From JBHENW01 sp046261875 (GTDB lineage Bacteria; Acidobacteriota; Thermoanaerobaculia; UBA5066; Gp7-AA6): a stretch of 25,263 nucleotides of DNA. The stretch's first letter is position 1, and the number at the start of each line of letters is the position of its first letter. The position numbers and the translations under genes are program-made. The stretch lies in the NCBI GenBank assembly GCA_046261875.1, contig JBHENW010000033.1, positions 1 through 25,263 of the forward strand. Reading direction: 5' to 3'. Below, one piece after another: positions 10,953 through 18,080 of the stretch. Under the pieces are notes generated by a model. That model searched no databases and was not told the origin of the DNA. It was given only the letters and a program-made list of their open reading frames with translations.

Positions 10953-11321
10953 GTGGACAAGCGAATTCCTGCAGACGACGAAACCTCGTCCATCTTTGCC
11001 GGAGTTCTGGGCCTGATCGACGCGACGCTCATCGGCCACTATCGGGTGCCGAAAGCCGACGCCGCTCAACTCGAAGAGGAGCTTCTGAACTGGTTTCAGC
11101 GATTCTCGCGGAGACCCGGAAGCCCGAAATCCCCGCAAGGCCTGCGCCCTCAGTTGCTCCTGATGGCCTGTCAGGCCGGCCATGTTTACTGGTCGGGTAG
11201 ACTTCAGGGACAAACGTCGCAGGACGAACGCCTCAATCGCTCGCTCGCGCTCGGACCGCAGGAGATCGCCATCGAGCTGGAACGAGTCTTTGAAGAGACA
11301 GGGGAAGAAAAGAACTCGTGA
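10953..11321 (+). CDS. Unknown 122-aa protein, faint likeness to sigma factor region 2
   Basis: Not assigned to a family with confidence. The protein is soluble and helical, with no membrane segment. Residues about 15-75 (LGLIDATLIGHYRVP, QLEEELLNWFQRFSRRP, LRPQLLLMACQAGHVYW) recall the helix pattern of ECF sigma region 2, where an acidic helix ending in aromatic and basic residues is followed by a LL..A...A helix. No region 4 DNA-binding helix-turn-helix follows, and the C-terminus (LALGPQEIAIELERVFEETGEE) is acidic. Start is GTG 10953 with only a weak ribosome site, suggesting coupling to the peptide gene 22 nt upstream. The stop overlaps the TPR gene by 4 nt (GTGA), a sign of obligate co-translation. 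Confidence 0.65.
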   Translation: MDKRIPADDETSSIFAGVLGLIDATLIGHYRVPKADAAQLEEELLNWFQRFSRRPGSPKSPQGLRPQLLLMACQAGHVYWSGRLQGQTSQDERLNRSLALGPQEIAIELERVFEETGEEKNS

Positions 11322-12430
11322 AGGGTCACGTGGTGCGCTTCCCCCGAAGACCCAACGGTCTTCGCCCTCACGAGGCGGAAGCTCTCGCTCGCCGGGTGCT
11401 GCAGTCGTCCATCAGCGAACGAACGGAAGCCTTCACGACCTCCCAACTCGAGGATCCTGAGTTGCTCCTGTCGGTCTGCGACCTGCTCCAGGAAAGAGTC
11501 GAGTCCGCGCCCGCCGTCGTCCGACAGGAGAGCGAGTTCTTTTACGGCTTCGTCGATGTCCCGGAACGCCCGATCGGCTGTTTCGATGAGCGCGATTTCT
11601 TCCTGGGAGAGTTCGCTCTGTTGAGCGGGACCGTCTGCCGCATCCTGGCAATGCGCAACGAGGCCCGAAAGTGGTTCGACCGGGCAGAAGCCAAGTTCGC
11701 CTGCGTGCAGAACGTGGCTTCCCATTTCGGCCGGCTGGCGTATCAGAGGCTCGCCTTGCGAGTCGAGGAGCGGGACTTCGAGTCCGTGTTGGAGCTGGCT
11801 CCGGTCTGGGTCCTCAACCTGCACAAGCTGGAACTGCCCGAGGATGCCCTGAAGTGCCGTTTTCTCGAAGCGACGGCCTGGAAAGAGACGGAACGCTACA
11901 GCGAAGCCGAGGACGTCTTCCAGGCGCTCGTGCGTGACGCGCGACGCCTCGGCAATGAACGGCTCGCGGCCATCGCCCTCCAGAACGTGTTTCAGATCCA
12001 TGCTTTCCAGGGACGGGTGGACGCCGCCCTCTCCGCCGCACGCGAAGTCGCGCCGATATTCTCGCGCCTCAACAACCGCGTCGGCCTGGCGAAGCTCCAG
12101 CTCGGCCTGGGCTATCTCCTGCGCTCGCAGGCGGACCTGCAGGGTTCGATCGAGGCGTACCGCGCCGCGCAGCACCAGTTCCGTGAGATCGGGATGCGCG
12201 CGGACGTCGCCTCGACCCATCTCGTTCTCGCCGACTTGCTCCTCGACGCTGCGCAACCGGCGCAGGCGGAGTGGGAAATCCGAGCCGCACTACCGGTGAT
12301 CGACGAGCTCCAGCTCGTGCCCGAAGGGATCGCCGCGCTTTCGCTCCTGCGCGAGTCCCTGCGCCGCCGCCAGATCGACCGGCAGGCGCTGCGCAGCTTG
12401 AACGGCTACTTCGAAGAGCTCAAGACCTGA
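11318..12430 (+). CDS. TPR-repeat protein of unknown function
   Basis: A 370-aa soluble protein made almost wholly of degenerate helical repeats. An N-terminal segment (residues 1-35) is basic and contains HEAEALARRVLQSSISERTEAF. Clear TPR-like pairs include LSGTVCRILAMRNEARKWFDRAEAKF, FLEATAWKETERYSEAEDVFQALV, ALQNVFQIHAFQGRVDAALSAAREV and LGLGYLLRSQADLQGSIEAYRAAQHQF. No DNA-binding, catalytic or membrane domain is seen. GTG 11318 overlaps the preceding stop by 4 nt. As a TPR scaffold it probably binds the 122-aa protein or the 44-aa peptide, reminiscent in outline of peptide-sensing TPR regulators, but without their helix-turn-helix. It ends at a shared terminator. Confidence 0.8.
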   Translation: MKGHVVRFPRRPNGLRPHEAEALARRVLQSSISERTEAFTTSQLEDPELLLSVCDLLQERVESAPAVVRQESEFFYGFVDVPERPIGCFDERDFFLGEFALLSGTVCRILAMRNEARKWFDRAEAKFACVQNVASHFGRLAYQRLALRVEERDFESVLELAPVWVLNLHKLELPEDALKCRFLEATAWKETERYSEAEDVFQALVRDARRLGNERLAAIALQNVFQIHAFQGRVDAALSAAREVAPIFSRLNNRVGLAKLQLGLGYLLRSQADLQGSIEAYRAAQHQFREIGMRADVASTHLVLADLLLDAAQPAQAEWEIRAALPVIDELQLVPEGIAALSLLRESLRRRQIDRQALRSLNGYFEELKT

Positions 12431-12452
12431 GCCGGCCGCGGAGCCGTCTCCG

Positions 12453-12483
12453 AAAAAAAAAGGCCCCGCGGAACGGGGCCTTT
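12453..12483. terminator. Bidirectional intrinsic terminator between convergent genes
   Basis: Hairpin GGCCCCG (12462-12468), loop CGGAA, CGGGGCC (12474-12480). On the minus strand it is followed by nine T residues (A-run at 12453-12461), making a strong terminator for the glycine-zipper gene. On the plus strand only TTT follows (12481-12483), a weaker stop for the TPR operon. Confidence 0.85.
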
Positions 12484-12506
12484 CCGATTTCGAACCGTCG
12501 GGCGAC

Positions 12507-12989
12507 CTAGGCCCGGCCGCGGACTCGCTCCCACGCGTCGCGCGTGGCGTCCTTCACGTCGTACCAGCTCTGGCGCGTCGTCCCCTTCGCGCCGTCCCAG
12601 CCGCGCTCGAGATCGGTCTCGACCTCTTCGAAGCGGCGCTCGCGGTACTCCGGGCGCGCCGCGCTCTCCCAGCCGTACCGGTAGGCGGGCTCGTACTCGG
12701 TGTACTCCCGTCCGGTGCGGTAGTAGGGACGGTTGCGGTAGTTCTCCCGCCAGTATTTGTCCTCCTCCGTCGGGTTGAGCAGCTCCGCGGCCCCGTGGCC
12801 CGCGGCTCCACCCGCAACCGCACCGACGACTCCTCCGACGACCGCGCCGACCGGGCCGCCCACCAGTCCGCCTGCGCCGGCGCCATAGACGGCTCCGGCG
12901 GTCGCACCGGCGGCCGTGCCGATCGGATGGTCCTTCTTGTCCTTGTCGTCCGGCTTTATGGGGTCCGTACGATCTTTGTCTCTATCCAT
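12507..12989 (-). CDS. Glycine-zipper protein
   Basis: A 160-aa protein. Residues 1-22 are highly charged (Asp/Lys), residues 24-68 form a two-segment glycine zipper (GTAAGATAGAVYGAGAGG, then VGGVVGAVAGGAAGHG), and the C-terminal 90 residues are rich in Arg, Tyr and Glu (YWRENYRNRPYYRTGREY). Such proteins insert in or associate with membranes and are often stress-induced; the exact role is unknown. No signal peptide is visible. The ATG at 12989 has an excellent AGGAGG site (13003-12998). A sigma-54-like element lies just upstream, and a strong terminator ends the gene, so it is probably monocistronic. Confidence 0.8.
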   Translation of the reverse strand: MDRDKDRTDPIKPDDKDKKDHPIGTAAGATAGAVYGAGAGGLVGGPVGAVVGGVVGAVAGGAAGHGAAELLNPTEEDKYWRENYRNRPYYRTGREYTEYEPAYRYGWESAARPEYRERRFEEVETDLERGWDGAKGTTRQSWYDVKDATRDAWERVRGRA

Positions 12990-13015
12990 TCACAGCACCT
13001 CCTGCGTGGATGAAG

Positions 13016-13031
13016 AGCAAGATGCATACCG
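13016..13031 (-). promoter_or_regulatory. Candidate sigma-54 promoter of the glycine-zipper gene
   Basis: Minus-strand CGGTATGCATCTTGCT has GG and TTGCT at the -24/-12 spacing (GG-N8-TTGCT), with A and G also at consensus positions. The predicted start near 13005 leaves just enough leader for the AGGAGG site at 13003-12998. It is weaker than the consensus at three positions. Confidence 0.38.
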
Positions 13032-13066
13032 GCTGCGGGCCTCCAGGGCGCCCGGAATTGAAACCG

Positions 13067-13089
13067 AGGCGGCGGCGCTGCGGCCGCCT
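13067..13089 (-). terminator. Possible terminator hairpin after the blaR1-like gene
   Basis: AGGCGGC and GCCGCCT arms enclose a 9-nt loop six bases past the stop codon of the minus-strand gene. No clean U-tract follows (CGGTTTC), so it is a weak intrinsic terminator at best. Confidence 0.35.
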
Positions 13090-13094
13090 TTCAC

Positions 13095-15701
13095 TCAGTC
13101 GTCGTGGTCGTCGCGGTGCTTCGACTCGGCGAGGCGGAGCGCCTCGCGGTAGCGCGGGTGCCCTCGCAGGTTGTCGAGGTCCGGATCGCTGCGCACCATC
13201 CCCTTGCCGGCGCCGGCTTCGATCGCGCGGAAGAGCCAGTCGAAGGCCGGGTCCTTCTGGTCGAGCAGGGCGTAGGCGCACGCGAGGTTGTACATGCTCG
13301 TCGCCCTGCGGTGTCCCAGATCGAGCGCCTTCTGGAACGCCGGGACCGCCAGCTCGGGCTGCCCGGACTGGATGCGGGAGAAGCCCAAGTTGAACCACCC
13401 CCGGCCGATCTCGGGATGCTGCCGCGTGGACTTCTCGATCTCGTCGGCCGCCTCGCGCCACTGCTCCTGGACCTTCGACTTGGAGCGCGCGTACTTGTTC
13501 CGTCCCCACTGCTCGATCTCCGGCATCTCGAGGTCTTCCGCCAGCCGGAGCAGATCGCGGTAGCGCGGTTCAGACCGGATGTTGTCGAGATCGTCGTCTT
13601 CGCGGAGCTTGTCCGCGCTGCCGAAACCGGCGAGGATCGCCCGCTCGAGGTGATCGAGCGCGGAACGGCGGTCCCCTTTGAGCGAGAGCATGCACGCGGC
13701 GTTGTAGAGGGACGCGGCCTCCTCGTGCTGGAGAGCGGCGGCCTGCTGGAACGCCTTCGCCGCGCGATCGTGCTCGCCCAGCTGGTAGAGCTCGTACCCC
13801 AGCTTGTACCAGACGGCCCCGTTCTTGGGGTCGTTGCGCGTGAGCTGCTCGTAACGCGCGAGCTTCTTCTCGATCTGCTTTCGCTTGAGGCCGCGCCGGG
13901 CCTCGCGCGCCTTCTCCTTGTACTTCGCAAAGCGGGGATCGCTTTCGAGGCTTTCGAGGTCGTCGTCCTGTCCGATGTACTCCGAGATGTCGAACCCGGA
14001 GTCCATCGCGCGGTCGAGCCATTCGAAGGCCCGGTCCGCGTCCCCCTTGAGGGCGTAGCCGCACGCGATGTTGTAGCTCGCCGCGCCCTCCTTGTGTCCG
14101 AGCTCGATCGACTTCTGGAAAGCGGCGATGGCCTCTTCGTACTCCTCGGCGCGGTGGTGGTGCATTCCGCGGTCGTACCAGTCGTCTGCGTCGCGCGGGC
14201 TCCGCCGCGCCGCCTGGACGAAGCCTTTTTCGGAGCGGACGGGCGCCTCGTGCTCCGCGGGCACGGCCAGGACCGCGGGGATCGTCCCGCCGTCCTCTTC
14301 TTCCACGTGCGCGTAGGCGTCGGCATCGGGCTCCTCGCCGTCGGAGCCGGACTCCCCTTCCGCCGTCACGCGGGCGAAGTCGGCGTCTTCCGGGAGGCTC
14401 GCAACGACCGCCGCTTCCTCCGCCTCGGCATCCTTTTTCTCCTTGCGCTTCGATTCGCATTCGCTGCCGTCGTCGGCGATCTGTTGGGAGGAGCCCGTAT
14501 CCAGGAGCGACGGCGGGACGGCCGCTTCGGCGCTCTTCCACGGCTGCAGCGCGCCCAGCGTGAGGACGGCAGCGGCCGCGAAAGACGCGGCGAGCCGGAT
14601 CTGGCCCGGCGACGCCTCGCGGCGGGAAGCCGCAGGATCGAGGATCGCTTTGAGGCGCGCCTCGAACTGCGAGGGCCTAGCCACACCCATGACCGGCAGC
14701 GGGGAGGGAGCGGCGGCATCGCGCAGGGACCGGATGATGCCGAGCAGGTGCCCGGCGTAAACGGAGGGCTTCGTGCCGGAACGCAGGACGAGATCGTCCG
14801 CCGCCTGCTCGCTGTCGCGCCGCAGGCCTCTCACGCCGAGCCACACGAGCGGATGGAACCAGTAGATCGCGGCGGCGACCTGCGCCAGGACCAGACCCCC
14901 CCAGTCGCCGCGGCGCACGTGCGCGAGCTCGTGAAGGACGACGACGCGGCGCAGCTCCGGCGACCAGCGCCGGGCCGCCTGCGGGAGGAGGAGCATCGGC
15001 CGGAAGAACCCGGCCGTCACGGCGACCGGAACCGCATCCGTAAAGAGGAACCGAACGGGCCGCGCCAGGCCGAGCCGTTCCGACAGGTCCCGCGAAAGCT
15101 CGGCCAAACGCTCATCGCGCGCCGGTTCCGCGTGCCGCGCGTAGCGCCGGACGCGCCGGATCCCGAGAACCAGCTGCAGGAGCAGGGCCGTGGCGCCAGC
15201 TCCCCAGACGAGGAAGAGCAGGGTGACGAGCGTTCCCGAGGAAGGCAAACGCAGCGCGGCGCGCGACGGCGCGACGGGCTGGACTTCCGGTTCCGGAGCG
15301 ACGCCGTAGCCGAAGTCGGCCGTCCGCTCGCGCGTCGCGGACCCGGTCCTCCCGGATCCGGCGCGCGGGGCGTCGGTCACGACGCGGGGGGCGGGCCGCG
15401 AGGCGCTGCCGCTCTTCCCGGAACGCGCGGCGCGTTCGATCCGCCCGCGGGCGGGCTCCGCCTGAGCCTCCGGCCCCGTGAGGAGGGTCGGGATGACTGG
15501 GACCTTCCAGTCGGGCAGCATCGGAGCGATCGCCGGCAACGTGAGGAGCGCGCCGAGCGTGAGGACGCCGATGGCCTGCCGGAGGGAGGCGGAAGCATGC
15601 CGCAGGAAGAGCCGGATGAGACCGGCAAAACCGATCAGGAGGGTCGCTTTGAGCACGACGTCCAAAGCGAAGGAGAGCGCCTCGAAACTCTGTCGATCCA
15701 T
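13095..15701 (-). CDS. BlaR1-like M56 membrane metallopeptidase with TPR sensor region
   Basis: An 868-aa membrane zinc peptidase of the BlaR1/MecR1 (M56) type, presumed to transmit an envelope signal by proteolysis that relieves BlaI repression. N-terminal membrane helices lie near 10-35, 42-63 and 158-182. The catalytic HELAH is at 257-261 (VVLHELAHVRRGD), with the downstream glutamate E298 in RRDSEQAADD. A further hydrophobic segment is near 370-388. Then comes an acidic linker and three tandem ~90-residue modules (about 508-598, 631-720, 769-859). Each has a TPR pair, a YN.AC.....KGD-like block, and a closing DDDL..LRSDPRF-like motif. The penicillin-binding sensor domain of true BlaR1 is absent. 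ATG 15701 (7 nt after GAGGAGG) shares one base with the blaI stop; GTG 15704 is an alternative. Confidence 0.88.
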   Translation of the reverse strand: MDRQSFEALSFALDVVLKATLLIGFAGLIRLFLRHASASLRQAIGVLTLGALLTLPAIAPMLPDWKVPVIPTLLTGPEAQAEPARGRIERAARSGKSGSASRPAPRVVTDAPRAGSGRTGSATRERTADFGYGVAPEPEVQPVAPSRAALRLPSSGTLVTLLFLVWGAGATALLLQLVLGIRRVRRYARHAEPARDERLAELSRDLSERLGLARPVRFLFTDAVPVAVTAGFFRPMLLLPQAARRWSPELRRVVVLHELAHVRRGDWGGLVLAQVAAAIYWFHPLVWLGVRGLRRDSEQAADDLVLRSGTKPSVYAGHLLGIIRSLRDAAAPSPLPVMGVARPSQFEARLKAILDPAASRREASPGQIRLAASFAAAAVLTLGALQPWKSAEAAVPPSLLDTGSSQQIADDGSECESKRKEKKDAEAEEAAVVASLPEDADFARVTAEGESGSDGEEPDADAYAHVEEEDGGTIPAVLAVPAEHEAPVRSEKGFVQAARRSPRDADDWYDRGMHHHRAEEYEEAIAAFQKSIELGHKEGAASYNIACGYALKGDADRAFEWLDRAMDSGFDISEYIGQDDDLESLESDPRFAKYKEKAREARRGLKRKQIEKKLARYEQLTRNDPKNGAVWYKLGYELYQLGEHDRAAKAFQQAAALQHEEAASLYNAACMLSLKGDRRSALDHLERAILAGFGSADKLREDDDLDNIRSEPRYRDLLRLAEDLEMPEIEQWGRNKYARSKSKVQEQWREAADEIEKSTRQHPEIGRGWFNLGFSRIQSGQPELAVPAFQKALDLGHRRATSMYNLACAYALLDQKDPAFDWLFRAIEAGAGKGMVRSDPDLDNLRGHPRYREALRLAESKHRDDHDD

Positions 15702-16090
15702 CACCGACCCTCCTCTTTCGCCTGTTCGATCAAACGGGAAAGCCTCTCGAGCTCTTCGTCGGAGAGCTCGGAGCGGGACATGTCGAGCAGCGCCGCGACG
15801 GCTTTCTCCGTGGAGCCGTCGAAGAACGTCTGGAGCATGTTCTTCATGGCGGAACGGCTGGCGCGCGTGCGCGGAAGCGTGGGCATGTAAACATAGCTCT
15901 TGCCTGCGGATACGTGACGGAGGTGTCCCTTGTTCTCGAGAACTCGAAGGATCGCGCGCACGGCTGAGTAGCTCGGCGGGTCGGGGAGCCTCCCGAGGAC
16001 GTCCCGGGGGGTCGCGCGACCTTCCCGGTATACGATGTCCATGATCTGCCGCTCGCGACGGCTCAATCGCAAAAGCCCCTGGTCCCTCAC
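15701..16090 (-). CDS. BlaI/MecI/CopY-family repressor
   Basis: A 129-aa winged-helix repressor. The N-terminal half (LSRRERQIMDIVYREGRATPRDVLGRLPDPPSYSAVRAILRVLENKGHLRHVSAGKSYVYMPT) is the family DNA-binding domain; the C-terminal half is the helical dimerisation arm. It is expected to repress its own operon together with the M56 gene and to be inactivated on signal-dependent cleavage. Start is GTG 16090: homology begins nearby and GGAGG sits upstream, although the ATG immediately after that GGAGG would only encode a four-residue peptide. It is translationally coupled to the downstream M56 gene. The conserved pair identifies it with confidence; no beta-lactamase is in the window. Confidence 0.93.
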   Translation of the reverse strand: MRDQGLLRLSRRERQIMDIVYREGRATPRDVLGRLPDPPSYSAVRAILRVLENKGHLRHVSAGKSYVYMPTLPRTRASRSAMKNMLQTFFDGSTEKAVAALLDMSRSELSDEELERLSRLIEQAKEEGR

Positions 16091-16107
16091 GCCTTCCGCA
16101 TCCTCCT

Positions 16108-16139
16108 GCTAAAAATACAGCACATGCTAAAAATTTAGC
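16108..16139. promoter_or_regulatory. Two tandem BlaI-type operators
   Basis: Read on the minus strand, GCTAAATTTTTAGC (16139-16126, 6-bp perfect arms) and GCTGTATTTTTAGC (16121-16108, two mismatches to the first) repeat with an 18-bp period. They overlap the -10 and start region of the blaI promoter. These are the natural sites for autorepression by the BlaI dimer. Confidence 0.7.
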
Positions 16140-16153
16140 GGTCTCGCCGTCAA
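16124..16153 (-). promoter_or_regulatory. Sigma-70 type promoter of the blaI-M56 operon
   Basis: TTGACG (16153-16148) and TAGCAT (16129-16124) with an 18-bp spacer on the minus strand. The -10 overlaps the first operator and the second operator covers the expected start, so repressor binding would block polymerase. Confidence 0.6.
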
Positions 16154-16279
16154 GTGGTACGCGGCCTCCGCAAGAAAGTTCGTCTGTCGGTGAATTTTGG
16201 CCGGAGGCAGCTCCAAGTGCCTAAGAGCCTGGGGCTTGAGCTTTCGGCGGTCCGACGGGGGCCTTGGGGAACCCGCGGG

Positions 16280-17278
16280 TCAGGCCGGAACGAGGCGCAT
16301 GCGCCGGGCGATCGCGGCCGCGATCATTCTGGCGTGGTGGCGGCTGTTCTCGATGAAGATCTTTCCGACCTCCGTCCCGCCGAGGATCGCTCCCGCGAGG
16401 TAGAGGTCGGGGACGTTGGACCCCAGGGTCTCCGGATCGTGCGCCGGGACCCGAGCCGGCCCCTCCAGCCGGATCCCGCACCGCTCGAAGAGAGCGAAGT
16501 CGGGGCAATACCCGATGAGTGGGAAGACGGCGTCCGCCGGGACCGATTCCTCGCCCGCGGGTGTCTCCAGGCGGACCGCCTCCGCGGTGATCTCGCGGAC
16601 CTGCGTGCGGAAGAAAGCCCGGATGGCCCCCGCCTGGATGCGGTTTTCCAGGTCGGGCTTGATCCAGTACTTGACCCGCTCGGAGATCGCGGGGGCCCGG
16701 GCGACGAGGGTCACCCGGGCGCCGTGCCGGTAGAGGTCCAGCGCCGCCTCGGAGGCCGAGTTCTTCGCGCCGATCACGACGACGTCCCGGCCGTGGAACG
16801 GATAGCCCGAGATGTAGCGCGGATAAACGTGGGGGAGCTCTTCCCCGGGAACGTTGAGGCGCCGCGGGTTGTGGAAGAAGCCGGTCGCGAGTATCGCTGC
16901 CGGCGCGAAGACTTCCCGCGCCCCGCCCCGCGGGAGCACACGCGCGCGCACCCCTCCGCCGGGCTCGGGCCGCACGCTCTCGACCGCCGTCTCCGCGGCG
17001 ACCCGCACGCCGAACCGTTCGGCGACGGACCGGTAGTACGCGAGGCTTTCCAGGCGCGTCGGATGGGCGTCCGGAGATCCGAAGGGGACTCCCGCGATGT
17101 CGAGGAGATCTCGCGTGGAGAACCAGCGCATCTCTTCGGGGAAATGGTAGATCGCGTCGAGGATGCTGCCCTTGTCGTAGCAGACCGCCGCGATGCCCCG
17201 CCGGCCGAGCTCGATCGCGCACGCGATCCCCGTGGGACCGGCGCCGACGATCGCGACGGGCGGGCGGTTTTCGGTCAC
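16280..17278 (-). CDS. YpdA-type flavoprotein, putative bacillithiol disulfide reductase
   Basis: A 332-aa FAD/NAD(P)-dependent oxidoreductase. The FAD site is VAIVGAGPTG (8-17). The YpdA-specific stretch with a DKG..LD.IY.FP..M.WFSTRD.L.IAGVPF pattern is at 35-66, and HPTRLESLAYYRSVAERFG at 72-90. The second nucleotide site is VVVIGAKNSASEAAL (166-180). The C-terminus is the diagnostic GGTEVGKIFIENSRHHARMIA. YpdA reduces bacillithiol disulfide with NADPH in low-GC Gram-positives; bacillithiol genes also occur in Acidobacteriota, as I recall. The residue after GAGP is Thr, whereas the S. aureus enzyme has, as I recall, a functional Cys there, so the mechanism may differ. Start is GTG 17278. 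No other thiol-metabolism gene is in view. Confidence 0.85.
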   Translation of the reverse strand: MTENRPPVAIVGAGPTGIACAIELGRRGIAAVCYDKGSILDAIYHFPEEMRWFSTRDLLDIAGVPFGSPDAHPTRLESLAYYRSVAERFGVRVAAETAVESVRPEPGGGVRARVLPRGGAREVFAPAAILATGFFHNPRRLNVPGEELPHVYPRYISGYPFHGRDVVVIGAKNSASEAALDLYRHGARVTLVARAPAISERVKYWIKPDLENRIQAGAIRAFFRTQVREITAEAVRLETPAGEESVPADAVFPLIGYCPDFALFERCGIRLEGPARVPAHDPETLGSNVPDLYLAGAILGGTEVGKIFIENSRHHARMIAAAIARRMRLVPA

Positions 17279-17303
17279 GTCCGGATTCTACGGGGAAGGA
17301 AAG

Positions 17304-17332
17304 GAGCCCCGGATCCGAGGGATCCGGGGCTC
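17304..17332 (-). terminator. 13-bp hairpin, terminator of the BON-domain gene
   Basis: GAGCCCCGGATCC (17304-17316) and GGATCCGGGGCTC (17320-17332) pair perfectly around a 3-nt loop. It lies 19 nt past the stop of the minus-strand BON gene and is followed there by CTTTCCTTCC, a pyrimidine-rich but imperfect tail. It also sits in the leader region just before the reductase gene start. Confidence 0.6.
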
Positions 17333-17351
17333 AGGGAGCCGGGAGTTTCTG

Positions 17352-17888
17352 CTAGATCCGGGTATCCCCGCGATATTTGTCCTGGATGCGCTCGCTGTCG
17401 GATTCTTCGTCGTCGCCGCCTCCGAAGAGCTTCGCGAAGAAACCCTTCTTGACGCGCAGGTTGTTGTTGACGTGCCGCACGCCCGGCGTGTCCTCGACGA
17501 GCTCTTCGGCGAGCCGTCTCGCTTCCTTGCTGTCCACCTGACCGTCGAGCGTGACTTCCGAGGCGGTCACGACGACCTCGATATCGCTCGCGTCCACCTC
17601 GCCTTCCTCCGACAGGCGCTCACAGACGTCCTCCCGGATGCGCTCGTCGGACCGCTGGTAGCCTTTCGGCCCGCGCCCGGCGAAGCCGGCCCGGCGGCCG
17701 CCGGAAGATCCGCCGGCGTACCCGCGGGTCCACGGGCCGCCCGACTCCTCGTACCAGCCGCCCCCCCACTCTCCCCGAGTCTCGCCTTCGCCCGCGAGCC
17801 ATTCCCGCTCGCCCCGGACCCGGTCGTCGCGCATGAAATCCACTTCGCGGCTTCCGCCGCCGTACTCGATCGAACCCCGATTGGCCAT
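17352..17888 (-). CDS. BON-domain protein with Gly/Arg-rich N-terminus
   Basis: A 178-aa protein. Residues 1-80 are low-complexity, rich in Gly, Arg and Trp (for example EWGGGWYEESGGPWTRGY). Residues 84-147 form one BON domain (IREDVCERLSEEGEVDASDIEVVVTASEVTLDGQVDSKEARRLAEELVEDTPGVRHVNNNLRV), a lipid- or envelope-interacting fold often found in osmotic-stress proteins. The C-terminal tail is acidic (GGGDDEESDSERI). No signal peptide is seen. ATG 17888 has AAAGGGG upstream; a longer frame reaching 18011 lacks such support. A sigma-54-like promoter lies about 50 nt upstream, divergent from the exporter operon, suggesting shared control with it. Confidence 0.82.
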   Translation of the reverse strand: MANRGSIEYGGGSREVDFMRDDRVRGEREWLAGEGETRGEWGGGWYEESGGPWTRGYAGGSSGGRRAGFAGRGPKGYQRSDERIREDVCERLSEEGEVDASDIEVVVTASEVTLDGQVDSKEARRLAEELVEDTPGVRHVNNNLRVKKGFFAKLFGGGDDEESDSERIQDKYRGDTRI

Positions 17889-17936
17889 GACTGCCCCTTT
17901 CGCCCGAAATCGGAAAGAACGGTTCGCTCGAAAAAT

Positions 17937-17952
17937 TGCAATATCCGTACCC
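17937..17952 (-). promoter_or_regulatory. Candidate sigma-54 promoter of the BON-domain gene
   Basis: Minus-strand GGGTACGGATATTGCA matches TGGCACG-N4-TTGCA at ten of twelve defined positions, including the essential GG and GC. Predicted start is near 17926, leaving about 38 nt of leader and the AAAGGGG ribosome site. Confidence 0.55.
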
Positions 17953-17980
17953 CGGCCCGCGGTGCTTCGAGCTCCCGCAA

Positions 17981-18016
17981 CCGGACATCTGTCCGCGCGA
18001 TGTCCGGACATCTGTC
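17981..18016. promoter_or_regulatory. Palindromic array, likely enhancer (UAS) of a sigma-54 activator
   Basis: CCGGACATCTGTC occurs twice (17981-17993 and 18004-18016) with a 23-bp period. Each copy holds the dyad GACA-TC-TGTC, and between them lies the perfect 14-bp palindrome GATGTCCGGACATC (17999-18012). The array sits about 65-100 bp upstream of one sigma-54 element and 30-65 bp from the opposite one. That is the position expected for an NtrC-family activator such as the one encoded at 22913. Confidence 0.6.
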
Positions 18017-18044
18017 GCGCCGAGGCGCTGCCGATTCGTCGAAT

Positions 18045-18066
18045 CGCCTGTTTTTACAGGCGTTTT
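18045..18066 (+). other. Hairpin with T-tract between enhancer and promoter
   Basis: CGCCTGT (18045-18051) pairs with ACAGGCG (18056-18062) around four T, followed by TTTT. It resembles a small terminator on the plus strand and could insulate the exporter promoter from upstream transcription. A further dyad, GATTCG-T-CGAATC, lies at 18033-18045. Confidence 0.45.
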
Positions 18067-18080
18067 CGCGTCGCGCCCCA

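Noticed and set aside
13300..15500. Possible DNA repeats in the TPR portion of the M56 gene
   Set aside because: The repeat is visible at the protein level only; nucleotide copies have diverged too far to count as a separate repeat element.
13104..15890. A 928-codon open frame on the plus strand, antisense to the M56 gene
   Set aside because: Its translation is Arg/Val/Glu-rich without any family motif, while the opposite strand encodes a clear M56 peptidase with TPRs and BlaI coupling. High GC content keeps antisense frames open.
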